From Ligula intestinalis (taxonomy: Eukaryota; Platyhelminthes; Cestoda; Diphyllobothriidea; Diphyllobothriidae): a stretch of DNA of 64,000 nucleotides. The position numbers were made by a program, and so were the translations under genes. Every line of letters starts with the position of its first letter. Position 1 is the first letter of the stretch. The notes beneath the pieces are model-generated. The model did not search any database, was not told the origin of the DNA, and saw nothing but the letters and a program-made list of their open reading frames with translations. Shown here in pieces: positions 1-11,629 of the stretch. The stretch covers positions 21,991,398 through 22,055,397 of the forward strand of contig JAYGXS010000008.1 of NCBI GenBank assembly GCA_036362985.1. Direction: 5' to 3'.

Positions 1-138
1 TACCAGGTGGCAGTTGATTGTGACACGTCAGAACGCCAGTGAAATGTCGTTGAGTTCATCCGTACTCAATAAAATTATCAATTTGGTGAGTGCTGAAATA
101 TAAGAAGTGTTTCTTACTACTTTCCGGCAACAAAGCGA
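1..138. other. Short contig end, nothing recognised
   Basis: This 138-base piece before the first assembly gap has no ORF of note and no repeat I can match elsewhere in the window. Confidence 0.5.
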
Positions 139-238
139 NNNNNNNNNNNNNNNNNNNNNNNNNNNNNNNNNNNNNNNNNNNNNNNNNNNNNNNNNNNNNN
201 NNNNNNNNNNNNNNNNNNNNNNNNNNNNNNNNNNNNNN
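139..238. other. Assembly gap (100 N)
   Basis: Exactly 100 N, the conventional size for a scaffold gap of unknown length. The base after it is the first base of tandem copy A. Confidence 0.99.
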
Positions 239-1158
239 AATTTTTTTTAAAAGAAGCCTTAGGCCTCGCAGGTATTACTTACGGCCATGATTTTGATCAA
301 GAAATGTCACTGCAATTGTCAGGTGAAATCATAAACATCTCGTTTTCCTTAAATTTGTACGCTTTCATTTCTTGAAATGTATTTTTATGTAGGTCGGGTC
401 TCGGGTTACAATCAGCTTCAGATTGTCCTTTAAGTGCGAACAAGTTTACCCCGATTTCCAGGGCTTTCAAGCTTACTTCTGTTCGATTTCTATATTAAAA
501 CCTTTACCATAAGCGATTTCTTCAAAGCATTTACCAAAAACGGAAAAATTGGGATGTGGATTCTTATGAAGACAACAAAGTGGACCGTTATTTTAGTGTC
601 GATCAAACAAAACATGCACACAGAAGTTTGATACTGTTAAGCTTAAATAATTAAAAAAAGTCCTATCATAAGTTACTTATATAAAAATCACTTTAATCAG
701 ATACTTACCCGACAAATGCCCGTTCATTTGTCTTTTTTCCAAAGTAAAGTCAGGGTAAAATTTGATGCTCCACAGAATAGGCCATTTGATTGATAGTCGG
801 CAACCTTCGAATTCGCTCAAGTGCTACGCGTTTTCCTCAAAGTAAACTGAATCAATCGGACAGTTTGCCCTACTAAAAAGCTTTTTTTGAATCAAATCAA
901 ATCATCAGATCGAAATAAGGATACCAAGTGTATGCCAAACTACTAATTCCAATTTTTATCAAGATATTGCGTGATACTGCTCAACTACTGAGGCAACAGT
1001 GCATCTGTAGTGATCCTTAGCAGCCACATGGAACAAAAGATCAGCCGCTGACGCATGGCACCTTTGGCCTGCGCGGCCACTGCCGCCTTGGGCTAGGCGC
1101 CAACTCGCTGACAGTGGCCAGCCTTCGGCCATCTCACGGTCGCACTTCGACCACTAGC

Positions 1159-1194
1159 CAATCAGGCGGCCAATGTCTATTAGCCGCCTGATTG
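1159..1194. repeat. Perfect 12-bp inverted repeat (hairpin)
   Basis: CAATCAGGCGGC (1159-1170) and GCCGCCTGATTG (1183-1194) are perfect reverse complements around a 12-base loop. Copy B lacks the right arm and the following ~40 bases, so this palindrome sits at an indel between the two tandem units. Confidence 0.75.
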
Positions 1195-4100
1195 CCCACC
1201 GTAGAAAAGCCTGTGCCGACGATTCCTGATGCTCTCGTGTCTCCGAAATTGACGCTCTGGCAGCCGGACTGCAGTCCTCCGAGAGTTAAAACTCTTTCAA
1301 TCTATTCTCCTATCTTTCTGAAAAATACAATAAGCCCAACAATTTGCCTTTCCCACCGTCTGCTCTCCTCATCTAAAGGAACTATAGGCCTGGGAGATCG
1401 TAGTTATTAGGATTAACTTTCTAAGTTTAACCTCCTACCGACGTATCTTTGCTGAATAAATTACATACACAGACCACCGTATACGGCAATGCAACAAATA
1501 CGCCACTTTAAAACGTATTGTTGTTCACCCGACGCCGCCACTCGTTTCGCTGCTGGGCCACCGTGAGTCATGGCAATACCTTCAAGCCCATCAATGGGGC
1601 CATTTCACCGATTGGCTGTAGGCAACAGCTGACACTCCTTGCAGGGGGAGTTAACCAATTAGGTAAAGCCCTTGCCACTGCGGACCATTTCCGTGTGGGG
1701 AGAGGACAAGGGCGACTTCAGATCAGAGGAATAATCTATTCTGTACAGAGAAAATGGAAAACACATTTGAGGAAATTGACTCTCGGACGACCATGCGTCT
1801 GCACTCGAGAGAGGCCACGTCTGAAGTGTTTTAGCGTAGCAGTAATTGCGGTATGGTAATGTGCGTGTCCGCTAAAGAAAGATGATTCACCAGACCGGAT
1901 TGGCATAGGCAGGTTGGTGTGTTCACTTTCTAGCAGCCGCAAGAGGTTGAGCGTTGGTAAAGTTTGCAGCACCTGTGATTGGCTATCTCAGAGGTGGTCG
2001 AGAACCGCAATCACGTGATCTCATGCATGGCGTCACGCCAGGGATAGAAGTCGATACAGGGTCAATTACAACTCACAGCTGCCACAAATAGGCGGCTAGC
2101 AGCAAGTGACCGCAGATACCCTCGTGCAAGTTCGTTGTCGCCCGGTAAAAACCTTGTTCAACTTAATCTGGTTTCCTCAAATCCAGATTTTGGAAACCTT
2201 TGTGTTATCCACTTCACAATTATCGACGTAAGTGAATCCAAAAGAGTGTCATCCTTCCTACAAATATACAGTAGGTTACCTAACTCATGAAATCCAAGGA
2301 TTTTTACAGGTAACTCCCTGTTACTCAAACGCAGCCTAAGCTGCGGCCCCCAATGGTCTGTCTTCATATTAGAGCATACTGTCATTCATGAAGGAATTTA
2401 AAGTTTTATGCAGATACCAGCCTTTTTAGCAAAGTGAAAAATTCCAAAAGAGATGAAATTGGGCGTACTAGGTCAACTTAAGTTTTACATGTAGAGGAAG
2501 CTTGTTTATGCAAACCCACCGAGTGAATATAGCAGCACAAGAAAAATGACTTAGGAAAAATACGTTTTTGTAAAGTTAACAGGTACATATGCTTCCATAT
2601 TACGTGCAATGTACTGTATGGCTTTAACCTAACAGCCCAGATTTCGATTATGTCGTCTAACACTAGAGCCGCTAGTTATTTCTTTCGTTTTTGCGTCGCT
2701 TGAGTTACTTTAAGCTTGGGCAATCACGTTTTCGCCTGATATGGCCCATTGGGAGACCACAGGTGTTTTATATTTATTAAGCTCACGTGCGGACATGCCG
2801 ATCAGTGATTAATAAGTTTAAATGGAATTGTCAGATGCAATTCTAAAAAACACCCTTTTTTACGCTAAGAGTAATTCCCTTCCGCCACACTTTTTTGTTA
2901 TCATTGTGAGGTTTTGATTACGAAGAGGTTCAGACTTTTTTTGAAATACTAATTAAGACACTACGATATTCGCTGGCTTCAGTTGATTGACCCTAAATAA
3001 TGATCTTATTCTACGTGCTAAACAAAACCTGCAAAATAAGATATATATTACAAGCATTTGCCTAAATAAAGAGATTTAAAAACACGTTTTCTTGTGCAAC
3101 TGTCTGTATGTGTCATGGTTTCAGAAACACCCAAACACGTCAACTCATTGCCAAGAACAATTATTGTCCGCAACAAAATTTGTGAATATAAATGCCTAAA
3201 ATTGATTTAAGGCTTTTTTTAGAATAAGTCAGCTCTTAAGATAAACTTCAGTTATTTATATTTTGGCTTTGGATTTCTGCGTACTTTATTTTTGATAATG
3301 AAGTCAAGATCAGAATGGGACATTTTTGTCAGTTTATTGATTTCCCTAAACATTATGAACACATCTTCTGTTATAAATGAAAATGCTTAACATTTCTATT
3401 TTAATCAGAACATTTTTCAGCATATTCGGTAACTTCTTGGCTCAGATCTACAATGAAAAATGCAGAGCAGAGTGGCAATAATATCAAAGGCGATTTTTGA
3501 GAAAACTGTTTCGCAATGTCCGGCGACAACCCACTCAAATGTCTGTTATTTTAACTGTTTTCAACTTTATTTGAACTGTACAATCTATTTACAAACTGTA
3601 TACTAATTAAGTCCTAATACGCGTTCCTTGCCTGCAACCCTTCAAATATATAATCTAAATTTTAAATAAGGGTATAGCAAGTAGCAGCCTTAAACGTTTA
3701 TTACTCAATTTTATGGCAGAAACCTTGCAAAATTTGCAGAATATAAATTTTTTAAACTAATTTTGCTCTTTCTTTCCCAAAAATAATGTTTTCTCATTAA
3801 ATAACACTAACCTCACTTTCATGGACGCAAAAGAAAATTTTCACTTCTGTGAACAGATATGATTTAAAATTTCCTGCTCTTCATGGATTTTATTTTATTA
3901 TGCAACATGCAGACACAAAAAGTTCTTTTTCGCGGCGTTTAATGGCGTAGGAAATACCTCGGATATCAGCAAACGCTGGATTTTGCGCATTTCCACCTCT
4001 ATTTTATCTCACTATACTGATATGAACGGAATTTAATTCTAGTAAACATCATTTTACGCCGGAATTCAACACGATTAACTAAATAAACAACCTCAAAGTG

Positions 4101-4540
4101 TGTTTAATCTCCCAAGCTCCAACCTTTCATCAGATATTTAATAAACTGTACGATCTATTCAGGTGTTGAGTATATATATAGTTTTCAAAAAACGGATTTT
4201 GGTCCCTGCTTCTAATCCTGTTGTAACGGTGACTTTTGCCTGCGATACCGTCTAATTACGCCCTTTGGAATCCCCAATGACTAAAGCAACAAGAGGGGCG
4301 TAACAGTGGAAGCCACTCGCATGAGAATTTGCTGTTAACAAAAGCCGGAGTTACGGTCTCGGGCAACAGCTGTGCCACTGACCTTGTCCAGAGCTGAATG
4401 TTTCGGCGCGGGGCGAAGCCTGGGCTTGAGGCGGACTTGCGGTGTCCTTGTCTGTTTCTGTTGCAATGCACTGTCTGATATGTGATAGTTGCTTATAAGT
4501 GATTTGAGTTGACACAATCGTGAAGAAACTCGAGGCTTCG

Positions 4541-4620
4541 GGCGGGATTTGAACCCGCGTATCAGAGAAGGTCTTTACTGGTGGTCAACGCTCTAACCGC
4601 TAACCTACAAACGTCCCGCC
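4541..4620 (-). repeat. tRNA-like sequence (tRNA-Thr-like), half of palindromic element
   Basis: On the minus strand there is a D-arm/box A-like stretch (GTTAGCGGTTAGAGCG) and a complete T-arm, GCGGG-TTCAAAT-CCCGC. The anticodon arm and acceptor stem do not close, so this is a tRNA-derived repeat and not a functional tRNA gene. It is flanked by TTGAGTTGACACAATCGTG, the same arm sequence that borders the plus-strand copy at 4774-5003. Confidence 0.6.
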
Positions 4621-4773
4621 TCGTGCCATGAATTTAATCACACCTGTGTCGATATTACCCGCCCAACTTTACCGCTACATATGGCATCCACCAACACGGA
4701 ACAGCAAGCTGTCTGCCTAAGCAGGATTTCCTGAGCAATCATCTAGAATCCACCAGGATGACTACTAGGTTGA

Positions 4774-5003
4774 CTTAATTATTAGGAGCTTTAGCATATT
4801 TGCTTAGTTTGAGTTGACCCAATTGTGAAAAAACTCAAGGCGTTCGGTGGGATGTGGGTGTTTTTTTTGCCTAGCGGTTCGAGCATTGGTCGCCGGTCAA
4901 GGCCTTCTCTGATACGCGGGTACAAATCCCGCCAAACGCTTCGAATTTTTCACAATTGGGTCAATTCAAATTAAGAAAATCTGCCAAACCTCCTAATTAT
5001 AAG
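4774..5003 (+). mobile_element. Palindromic (fold-back) element enclosing a tRNA-Thr-like sequence, copy A
   Basis: The ends are long imperfect inverted repeats of about 80 bp. The left arm runs CTTAATTATTAGGAG ... TTGACCCAATTGTGAAA and the right arm is its reverse complement, TTTCACAATTGGGTCAA ... CCTCCTAATTATAAG. Between them lies a tRNA-like stretch (about 4857-4939) with box A (CTAGCGGTTCGAGCA) and box B (GGTACAAATCCC). This copy has a run of T in place of the acceptor 5' strand and a damaged T-loop. The cleaner relative is at 16093-16321. Such a structure could be a MITE that captured a tRNA gene, or an inverted dimer of a tRNA-derived SINE. Confidence 0.65.
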
Positions 5004-6062
5004 TGATTGTCAAGTGCTTTCGCTTGCGGCATGCTTGGGCGCGTTGGACTTAGGTCACCTGCCATGTTGCACACCTAAGCACACTTAAGGAACTGAAAAT
5101 AGTTAAGCAATCTTTTTGTCAAGAGCCAATTGCAAAATCATTCTTTCTTGCACACGTTTGGTCGACAATTACGCCTATTTTAGATTTACTGTTTAAAGAA
5201 AGAAAAATTTATTTAAAAATGGTGTTTTACGGACAAAAAAAAGGTTTCTTAATAGTTTTGAAGCCTACCGAGCGTTACACCTGAATTCAATGTTTGTAAA
5301 CTACGTGCTATGTCCACTCTGTGTAAGAAAAAGTGCATTTTTGTTGCCTAAGGTGTGAAAAAGGGGTCGCATAGTTCTCATAAAATTTCGCAATTGATGT
5401 GAAACATGATGCATAACTTAAAGGCAAAATTAATAAATTTATGGATACGACGTATGATGACTGAACACTTTACAGTCTTTAGTAATCTCATGATAAGACA
5501 TTTTTTGAATCAAAAAATTATGTTTATTCAAGTATATTTTTCAAAAAAAGCTTAACTGTCAACTAAACCAGCACAAGAAAAAATAATTTCATGAATGCTT
5601 TTTTATAAAATATAGTTGTGTCCATAAGAGCACTCAAAATCAATGAGTTAAATGCATTACACGTGAGAAATATCGATAATTTTTGTAATATTATACTATA
5701 TAATACATATATATTTTTATAAGAAACCTGCGCAATAATATCCTTTCTTCTGCTCTTTTGGTAAAAACTTTTGCCTTATGCAAATATTACACTCAGAGAA
5801 ACGCTACCTTGAGATTCAAAAAAGATTATTATTATTACGATATTTTACCACCATGAAGTGGTCATTTATAATAAATCGTATCCAGCAGTTTATTATTTTT
5901 GCCAATAATATATAAAACACGATCAAAACTATGAGATTTCCTCACACCATAGGGTAAAAGGTACTTAATGTTAGACAGTTTGTATGGAGCGGGCAGTTTG
6001 GAAACCTCGAATTCAAGTGTAATGGCTAGTAAGTTGAAATATAATTAAACAATTTAGAAATC

Positions 6063-6639
6063 GGCAACAACAGCGTATGAAGGCGCATTCATTAATCCCT
6101 TCTTCCTGCATTTTTTCCTACGAAAACGGTGGTTAAAAAGGTTTTGTGGGTGAAAAATTAGGACACGCTGTGTCATATACTTTAATAATTGCTAAATGCA
6201 TTTTTATTTTACTGTATTTAGAAGTGTTGGTGAGTTATATCTGTAGATTTGTTAAATCTATAATCGTCTAACTTATTGCGGAGAAACCCGATTATCAAAT
6301 TATGGGCTTCTTGAATTTCCCAAAACATTGAACTGTTAGCTAGGAGGTCGTCTACTTCAACTAACTTGAGGTCCAACTTACGGTTCTGGAGTTACATAAG
6401 TAAAGTCTGCGGCGCAAAGCGCCAAGCACACCTTCACTTTACATGCGGAGCAACCTGCTCCCAGAGGCCACCGGAAGCAACTTCGACTACATTTTTTTTC
6501 ACTTTGCACTTACTTCTCAAAATTTCCTTCTCTGCCTTTCCTATTTACTCACTCCAAAAAACTCTATGACCAGCGTTTATGCAGGACAAAATGTCGGAAC
6601 TAGGGGTTTATGTGTGGGGCTACATAAGCTACTTTTGCC
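6063..6639 (-). mobile_element. TIR element (MITE-like family 1), full length, copy A
   Basis: The element begins GGCAACAACAGCGTATGAAG and ends with CTACATAAGCTACTTTTGCC, the imperfect inverted repeat of its start. The TIRs extend inward for about 110 bp, including AAAACGGTGGTTA and TTAGGACA/GGCAGAGAAGG blocks. A GC-rich centre includes CTGCGGCGCAAAGCGCC and GCGGAGCAACCTGCTCCC. Relatives are at 36045-36607, 41262-41831, 47505-48046 (full length) and 9268-9525, 20119-20376, 60520-60720 (one end only). There is no coding capacity. Target-site duplications are not clear. In tandem copy B most of this element is deleted. Confidence 0.7.
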
Positions 6640-7904
6640 GAATGCAGTACGGCCAAGAATTCGTGTAAGATGCCGACGTATGCGAAATGTTGGTAGTATT
6701 TAGTTATTCGGCATTGAGTAAACTCGTAAAGTGTAGTCTATCCTGAAGTCATTTTAGTTACAGAGCCTTTTTTAAACGAGCTTCGTTCTAACCGCTTACA
6801 AAACGTTTGTACTTTTAAAAGTGCCTACGTAAGAAGCATGCATTTTTATCATCGATTTTGACTGCCTTTATAAATTCTACTATATTTTAGGGAAAACATG
6901 AACGAAAGATAACTTCTTGTATTCGTTTGTTAGAAAATTACGCATTCTTTTAGTAATATACTTACAGAAGTATATCTTTTGATTTAAAATAATGCAAGTT
7001 ATGAGCTTTTTCACGATTTTGAGGTGTCTATTCATTATACGTCGCATCCATTAATTAATTTATGTTGCCTACAATGTATGCAGCATGCTTCATACCTGCT
7101 GCAATATTTGACGGAAACTATGTGAATTCTTCTTCAAATCATAAACCAAAAGTACTTTTCCTTAAAGTGGATGTGCACAGTGCGCAGGTTGTAAACCTTG
7201 AATTCAGGTGTAGCAGTTAGTTCGTCTCTAAATTATTTGGCAATTTAGAATTTCTGTAAATCGACAGATACCCTTCCAAAAATTATAGAATTTGAAAAAA
7301 ATGGCGTAATTTACTAGCAAAAGAATGCGAGAAATACATTTTTGTTTATGTTCTGCATAAAATATATTCAAATTTATAAAGGCAGTCAGAATCAATCATA
7401 AAATGACATATTACTTTTGTAGCCACTTTTTACAGTGCAAGCGTTTCTAAGCAGTCAAAACGGAGCTCGTTAAAAGAGCGGCATCCTATCATGACTGAAA
7501 TGACTTCAGAAAAGACTACATGAATATCAGTATTACAACTTTACGCGAAGCAGATTAGCGAAATACTAGCAATCTCTCCATATTTCAGCATATTGCATGA
7601 ATTCTAGACCTTACTGCATTTAAATTTATAAAGGCAGTCAACATCTACGATAAAAAATGCGTGCTTTTCAAGAAGTCAACTTTTAATGCCACTGGTTAAA
7701 AAGGTGGCATCCTATAGTAACCAATATGATTTCACAAGGGACTACACGATAAACCACCTTACAACATTACTCAATGCCGATTATCGAGAGAGTATAAATC
7801 TAACGCATTTTTCTTTGCCCGTTTGTACTGATCAACTCTTGTTACTATCTGTACCGTCATCAATATGACCTATGCTGCAATCTCTACATCTTCGAAGAAG
7901 TGAT

Positions 7905-8055
7905 GAAGGGGAAATGGCAAATGCAAGCGAAACTGGAATGGCCATTTTTGGCTTTTCACCATCATCAGCCAATTATACCATAGCCCAAAAGTAGCGACTC
8001 CAGAACTTCGAACCCAGGACCTTTGACCACTGGCGGGTCCACTGCATCGTACATT
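7905..8055 (-). mobile_element. tRNA-derived SINE with degraded hammerhead-like core, copy A
   Basis: Read on the minus strand it starts with a tRNA-like head containing a box B-like GGGTTCGAAGT. About 50 bases on comes TTGGCTGATGATGG ... AGCCAAAAATGGCCATT, the body shared by at least eight other copies in this window. CTGATGA is intact, but the GAAA expected after the short hairpin reads AAAA. The orthologous copy at 18781-18930 keeps GAAA. Confidence 0.6.
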
Positions 8056-8176
8056 TTAAGTCACTATGAAAATGCCTGCGAGGACTCTAGCTAGAGCCCC
8101 AAGAACAAAACGGGATGAACAAGTTCCCGAAGCTCAGGCGGTGAACGCCCTAGCATCCACTCAAAAAAGTGTTTGG

Positions 8177-8290
8177 TCTATAGGAGTTAAGGCTAAGACG
8201 ATAAACCCTAACAGCTACGATCTTTCACGCCCGGTTTCTTATGTGAAGAGAGAAGACGGTGAGAAGGCCAGAGTGTTATGAACAAAGACA
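8177..8290 (+). repeat. Dispersed repeat family B, copy in tandem unit A
   Basis: GGAGTTAAGGCTAAGACG, AACCCTAACA and GAAGACGGTGAGAAGGCC recur in order at 19060-19165, 33905-34060 and 61350-61500, and in reverse at 59860-60005 and, more loosely, 53130-53290 and 53660-53885. No coding potential or structure was recognised. The AACCCTAAC motif here is single and is not a telomeric array. Confidence 0.55.
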
Positions 8291-8319
8291 TTGTTTACGG
8301 AAGAGTTAGAAGGAAGTTT

Positions 8320-8700
8320 TCACTCGATCCGGCATGCTGTTAGGGCGCGTGAGCGCGCGTGAGCGCGCGTCCCACTCAGAGCAGATTCCAAAGTGTTCGT
8401 CTGTGCAGGACTTGACCGAGGACGCAGAGCGCTTCAGGAAGCTGATTGGCCAGACATTTCTCGAGTGCATGTGTGGACCCCAGCAGCCCGAGGGTAAAGG
8501 TTGCACCTCGCACGCAGACAAGGGCCAAGCGGGTCAAGCAACTGGGTCGAGCGCGGCTGGGCGACCAAGATTGTCTCTGTCAGATCAAGTCTGTGGCGTC
8601 AAGCGTTTGGAGGAGGTGAGCTGTAGAACGGCTACAAGTCCATCAATCAAAGCGTTGGCCAAAAAAGGAATCTGATTATAAAATAAGCTGCTCTCGGGCG
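8320..8700. other. GC-rich block, possible but unsupported reading frame
   Basis: A 113-codon frame (8334-8675, plus) is open in copy A but is shifted in copy B by loss of one 10-bp unit of a GTGAGCGCGC-type repeat (two units at 8345-8370, one at 19228-19238). No domain is recognisable in the translation. Conservation between copies is only what recent duplication would give, so I do not call a gene. Confidence 0.4.
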
Positions 8701-9176
8701 ACAAATGCTATTCCGTAGCCGAGGCAGGTTTGACTAGAGAACTATTTTGCGTCGAAATTGGATCGCTAATTTTCGGCTTAAGGTGAGCTTTAGTTGGAAT
8801 TTCGAGAAAAGTTGCATTAACAGTCTTTTATGTAAGTCTGATTTGTGATAAGCCGTGAAAAGCGATTTATGCATCCTTATGGGAATCCAAACTTGATGTA
8901 TTAAATTTTTCTTGGCTAGCTCTTTCATTGCGTTTTCACTTTTATTTTATAGTACGTTTTGAGAGCAATATCTTGCTTTCTCACATTCCAAATTTCACAA
9001 TGCGGAAATTTTATTATTTCAAGGGTGTAAGACGACAAACATTAAAGATCACTGTAGTTTTACCTTAAAAAGACGGACGTAGACAGCTTCCACATACCGG
9101 CGAATATGGAAGTTTAAAGAAGCATTTTAGAAGAATAGGATGCAATTACTGGATTAAGTATTTTATTTTCCTGAAG

Positions 9177-9216
9177 TTTCGGATTCCTTCAGGAATTTCT
9201 TATCATAGGTAATGGT
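9177..9216 (-). ncRNA. Decayed hammerhead-like motif of a PLE terminal region, copy A
   Basis: On the minus strand a hairpin (ATTCC/GGAAT) is followed by CCGAAACTTCAGGA, matching the GAAAC(T/A)TCAGG that follows stem II in the better copies at 24368 and 39066. The CTGATGA box has decayed to a TATGATAA-like sequence, so self-cleavage is not expected. The same motif with the same flanks (GCATGTTTCAATCCTATC upstream, CCAGTAATT downstream) recurs at 20029 and, on the plus strand, at 53600. Confidence 0.45.
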
Positions 9217-9267
9217 AGGATAGTCATAGGCATGCACAGATAGGATTGAAACATGCACAGGTTGCAT

Positions 9268-9525
9268 GGTTTTGGAGTTAGATTAGGATAGTCTGCGGTG
9301 CCAAGCGTCGCGCACACCTTCACTTTACATGCGGAACAACTGACTCCCAGCAGCCGCGGAAAGCAACTTCAAATTCTTTTTTTTCAACTTAACACTTACT
9401 TCTAGAAACCTCCTTCTCTGCCTTTCTTGTATCCTTACCCGCCAAAAACCTTTAAACACTGTTTTTGCAGGACAAAGTGCTGGGACTATGGGTATATGAG
9501 TGGGCCTTCATAAGTTACTTTTGCC
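9268..9525 (-). mobile_element. MITE-like family 1, one-ended fragment, copy A
   Basis: From TTTTGGAGTTAGATTAGG through GCAGCCGCGGAAAGCAACTT to the terminal CATAAGTTACTTTTGCC this matches one half of the full-length element at 36045-36607. The other TIR is absent. It directly abuts the PLE hammerhead remnant at 9177-9216. Confidence 0.65.
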
Positions 9526-9794
9526 TAGAAATCTTTTTAAAACGAAAAGTACCCCTTCTTCATGTTGCAAATTCAAATAAGGCGTAATCTGCAACCAAGC
9601 GGGTACGATCACATCGCATAAATTTGGCTGACATTCTATAACTGTATGTATTTGAAGAGTACAAGAAAGAATATTTTCGTGCATGTTTTCTGCAATTTAT
9701 ATTTATTTATTTGCTGGAACACCGATTTACCTCTCAGGATGTACCGATCCTGGGTTAATGTTTTTGCGACTCGGTCCCAATCAGCAACCCTGCA

Positions 9795-9972
9795 AGACAC
9801 CGAACTCGATGGCTCAATGGTTAGGACGTCTGCCCCTGACTGGCGAGGCGTGAGTTCGGAACTTGAGTGTGGCGGCAGTTTCTGCGGCTACACTAGAGTT
9901 GGCTGCACGCAGCTGATGAGGGCCAACCGTTTGAAATAGCTATACTAAGTTGCCTGTGTCTGTCATATGCAC
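9795..9972 (+). mobile_element. tRNA-derived SINE, copy A
   Basis: The head GATGGCTCAATGGTTAGGAC fits a pol III box A, and GTGAGTTCGGAACTTG is a decayed box B. About 55 bases on comes CAGCTGATGAGGGCC ... TTTGAAATAG, aligning with the CTGATGA ... GAAA body of the family; the intervening hairpin is poor. The near-identical copy at 20650-20830 belongs to tandem unit B. Confidence 0.6.
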
Positions 9973-10689
9973 AAATATATATTTTAATTTATAAGGGCAG
10001 TGAAAATCAACGAGTTGAAGGCATATTGCTTAAACAGCCATTTTTACAGAATATACTTCGGTAGAAGTTTAATTTAGGTTTCAGTGCAGCATGCGCATAC
10101 AGTAGAGCACAATAAAGCCGAAAAATATGAATACTTATTTAAATACTCAGACGGGTGTGCGACGAAAATTCTGGAACCTAGATTACAATTTCCACCTTTA
10201 CCTTTTGTAAGCAGTAAGAATGAAGTTCTTTAAAAAGTGAAAGAAATGACCTGGAATTAGACTGCATAATGATCAGTAGTACAACACTACTAAAAGTCGG
10301 TTTTTAATTGATTATTAATCTTTCGCAAGCTTTTGGTATTTTTCATGAAATACCGACCACACTGTACTCACACAACTTGTAAAAAGCGACAGAAAACGGC
10401 AATGTGTACTTGCAGAGCCCCCTCCCCCCCCGTGTAGGGTCTTCCGCTCAGTAAGGCTTGTCTTTTTGACTTCTTATTTGGGGAACTTCGTGTTGGCGGT
10501 TTTCGAGCTCCGACAAGTGCAGACAAACTACGACTTAGTGGTTTTATATGCTGAGGCTCTGCCTTTCTTTCATCAAGCAACTGGCTTCATCCGTCTCGCA
10601 ATTAAACACACTTTTCACCTAAGAGCAAACAGCTGTACCGACACAGACAAAAAGTCTTCTTCCGCTAGAATTACTTTGTTCTAATTTAA

Positions 10690-11420
10690 CGACAAGTTTC
10701 GATGTTCACCATATAATTGCGTTCCATCCAAATCCCCAAAAAGGGAAAAGCAAAAGCAGGAGCGCAAAAACAGAAGTCTAGTACGGCATACTGGAAGCAA
10801 GCAAAACGTTTCAACCATGCACAAGATTGGACCAATCGTATAGTGTCCCCATGCGAGTATCGAACCGATCGCCTTTCTGACTCATCCACCTAACCGCAGT
10901 TTGCGCGTGTCATCACTACGCGCATCGCATGTAGGAAGATCGATAGCGTGGGGTGGTAGCGACTCGTCAGCGCAGGCTGCAAGCGAGTAGGTTAGGCTGG
11001 CCCCTAACAAACACTTTTCCTCTGCTTCCACCTGATATCTTGGCTGAAAGTCCTAGTGATAAAGGGGTAGTAAGTACAAAAGTAAATTTGCCCCAATAAG
11101 TCCTGAGGTCGGCCCAGTTTCAGAAGGCACGATGAATACTGAAGAATAGGGGATGATAGGACAAAGACCTTCTCACCTAAAACCACAGCTCCTACCTTAG
11201 TTAAACTTTGTTTCATAGATGAACATCCATTAGGCAACGTAGCCATTTAGGTAGACCAACTCCATAGAAAGATAGTATGGTTTCTCGGTGAAAGTTAAGT
11301 TGGTCGTACACCTTAGACACAACTTACCCCAGACTTCTTTCTTGAGGGAGGTACAGTATTGAGAGTACTCCAAAAAAATTTCCATGACGGAATATAACCT
11401 GGTACTTTAGCATTTATTCT
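10690..11420 (-). repeat. Second dispersed repeat with tRNA-like promoter head, copy A
   Basis: The block resembles 27100-27560 over hundreds of bases (GGCACGATGAATACTGAA, CTGCGGT..GTGGATGA read in reverse) and is duplicated at 21540-22270. On the minus strand GCGGTTAGGTGGATGAG and ATCGGTTCGATACTCG look like weak boxes A and B, so this may be a longer SINE-like element. Assignment as pol III-derived is an inference. Confidence 0.4.
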
Positions 11421-11529
11421 GCTAGGTTATTTTGAGCAATTTACTGGATTTAATAATTAGAAAGGCTGAATTTTGGCAAGCGGCCTTCTTAGTTAAAGTA
11501 AAGGAGCGAAATAGGCACTGATTCTGAAG

Positions 11530-11629
11530 NNNNNNNNNNNNNNNNNNNNNNNNNNNNNNNNNNNNNNNNNNNNNNNNNNNNNNNNNNNNNNNNNNNNNNN
11601 NNNNNNNNNNNNNNNNNNNNNNNNNNNNN
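11530..11629. other. Assembly gap (100 N)
   Basis: Exactly 100 N separate the right end of tandem copy A from the left end of copy B. Confidence 0.99.

Larger units (their letters stand above)
239..11529. repeat. Large tandem unit, copy A (~11.3 kb)
   Basis: This unit aligns from its first to its last base with 11630-22378. Both copies open with AATTTTTTTTAAAAGAAGCC directly after an N gap, and both contain GCACTGATTCTGAAG at the right end. Order and orientation of internal landmarks are the same: GC-rich block at 1.0-2.1 kb, tRNA-like palindrome at 4.5-5.0 kb, MITE at 6.1 kb, SINE at 7.9 kb, GC-rich block at 8.3-8.7 kb, hammerhead remnant at 9.2 kb and SINE at 9.8 kb. By eye the outer parts (0.24-2.1 and about 8-11.5 kb) differ by only 1-3%, while 2.4-8 kb differs by roughly 10%. 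No intact gene was found inside. It may be a real duplication or a second haplotype scaffolded in tandem; the sequence alone does not decide. Confidence 0.9.

Noticed and set aside
8209..8220. AACCCTAAC as interstitial telomere repeat
   Set aside because: Only one unit, inside a dispersed repeat, with no array.
8334..8675. 113-codon frame as a possible host gene
   Set aside because: The duplicate in unit B is frameshifted by a 10-bp repeat change, and no domain is visible.
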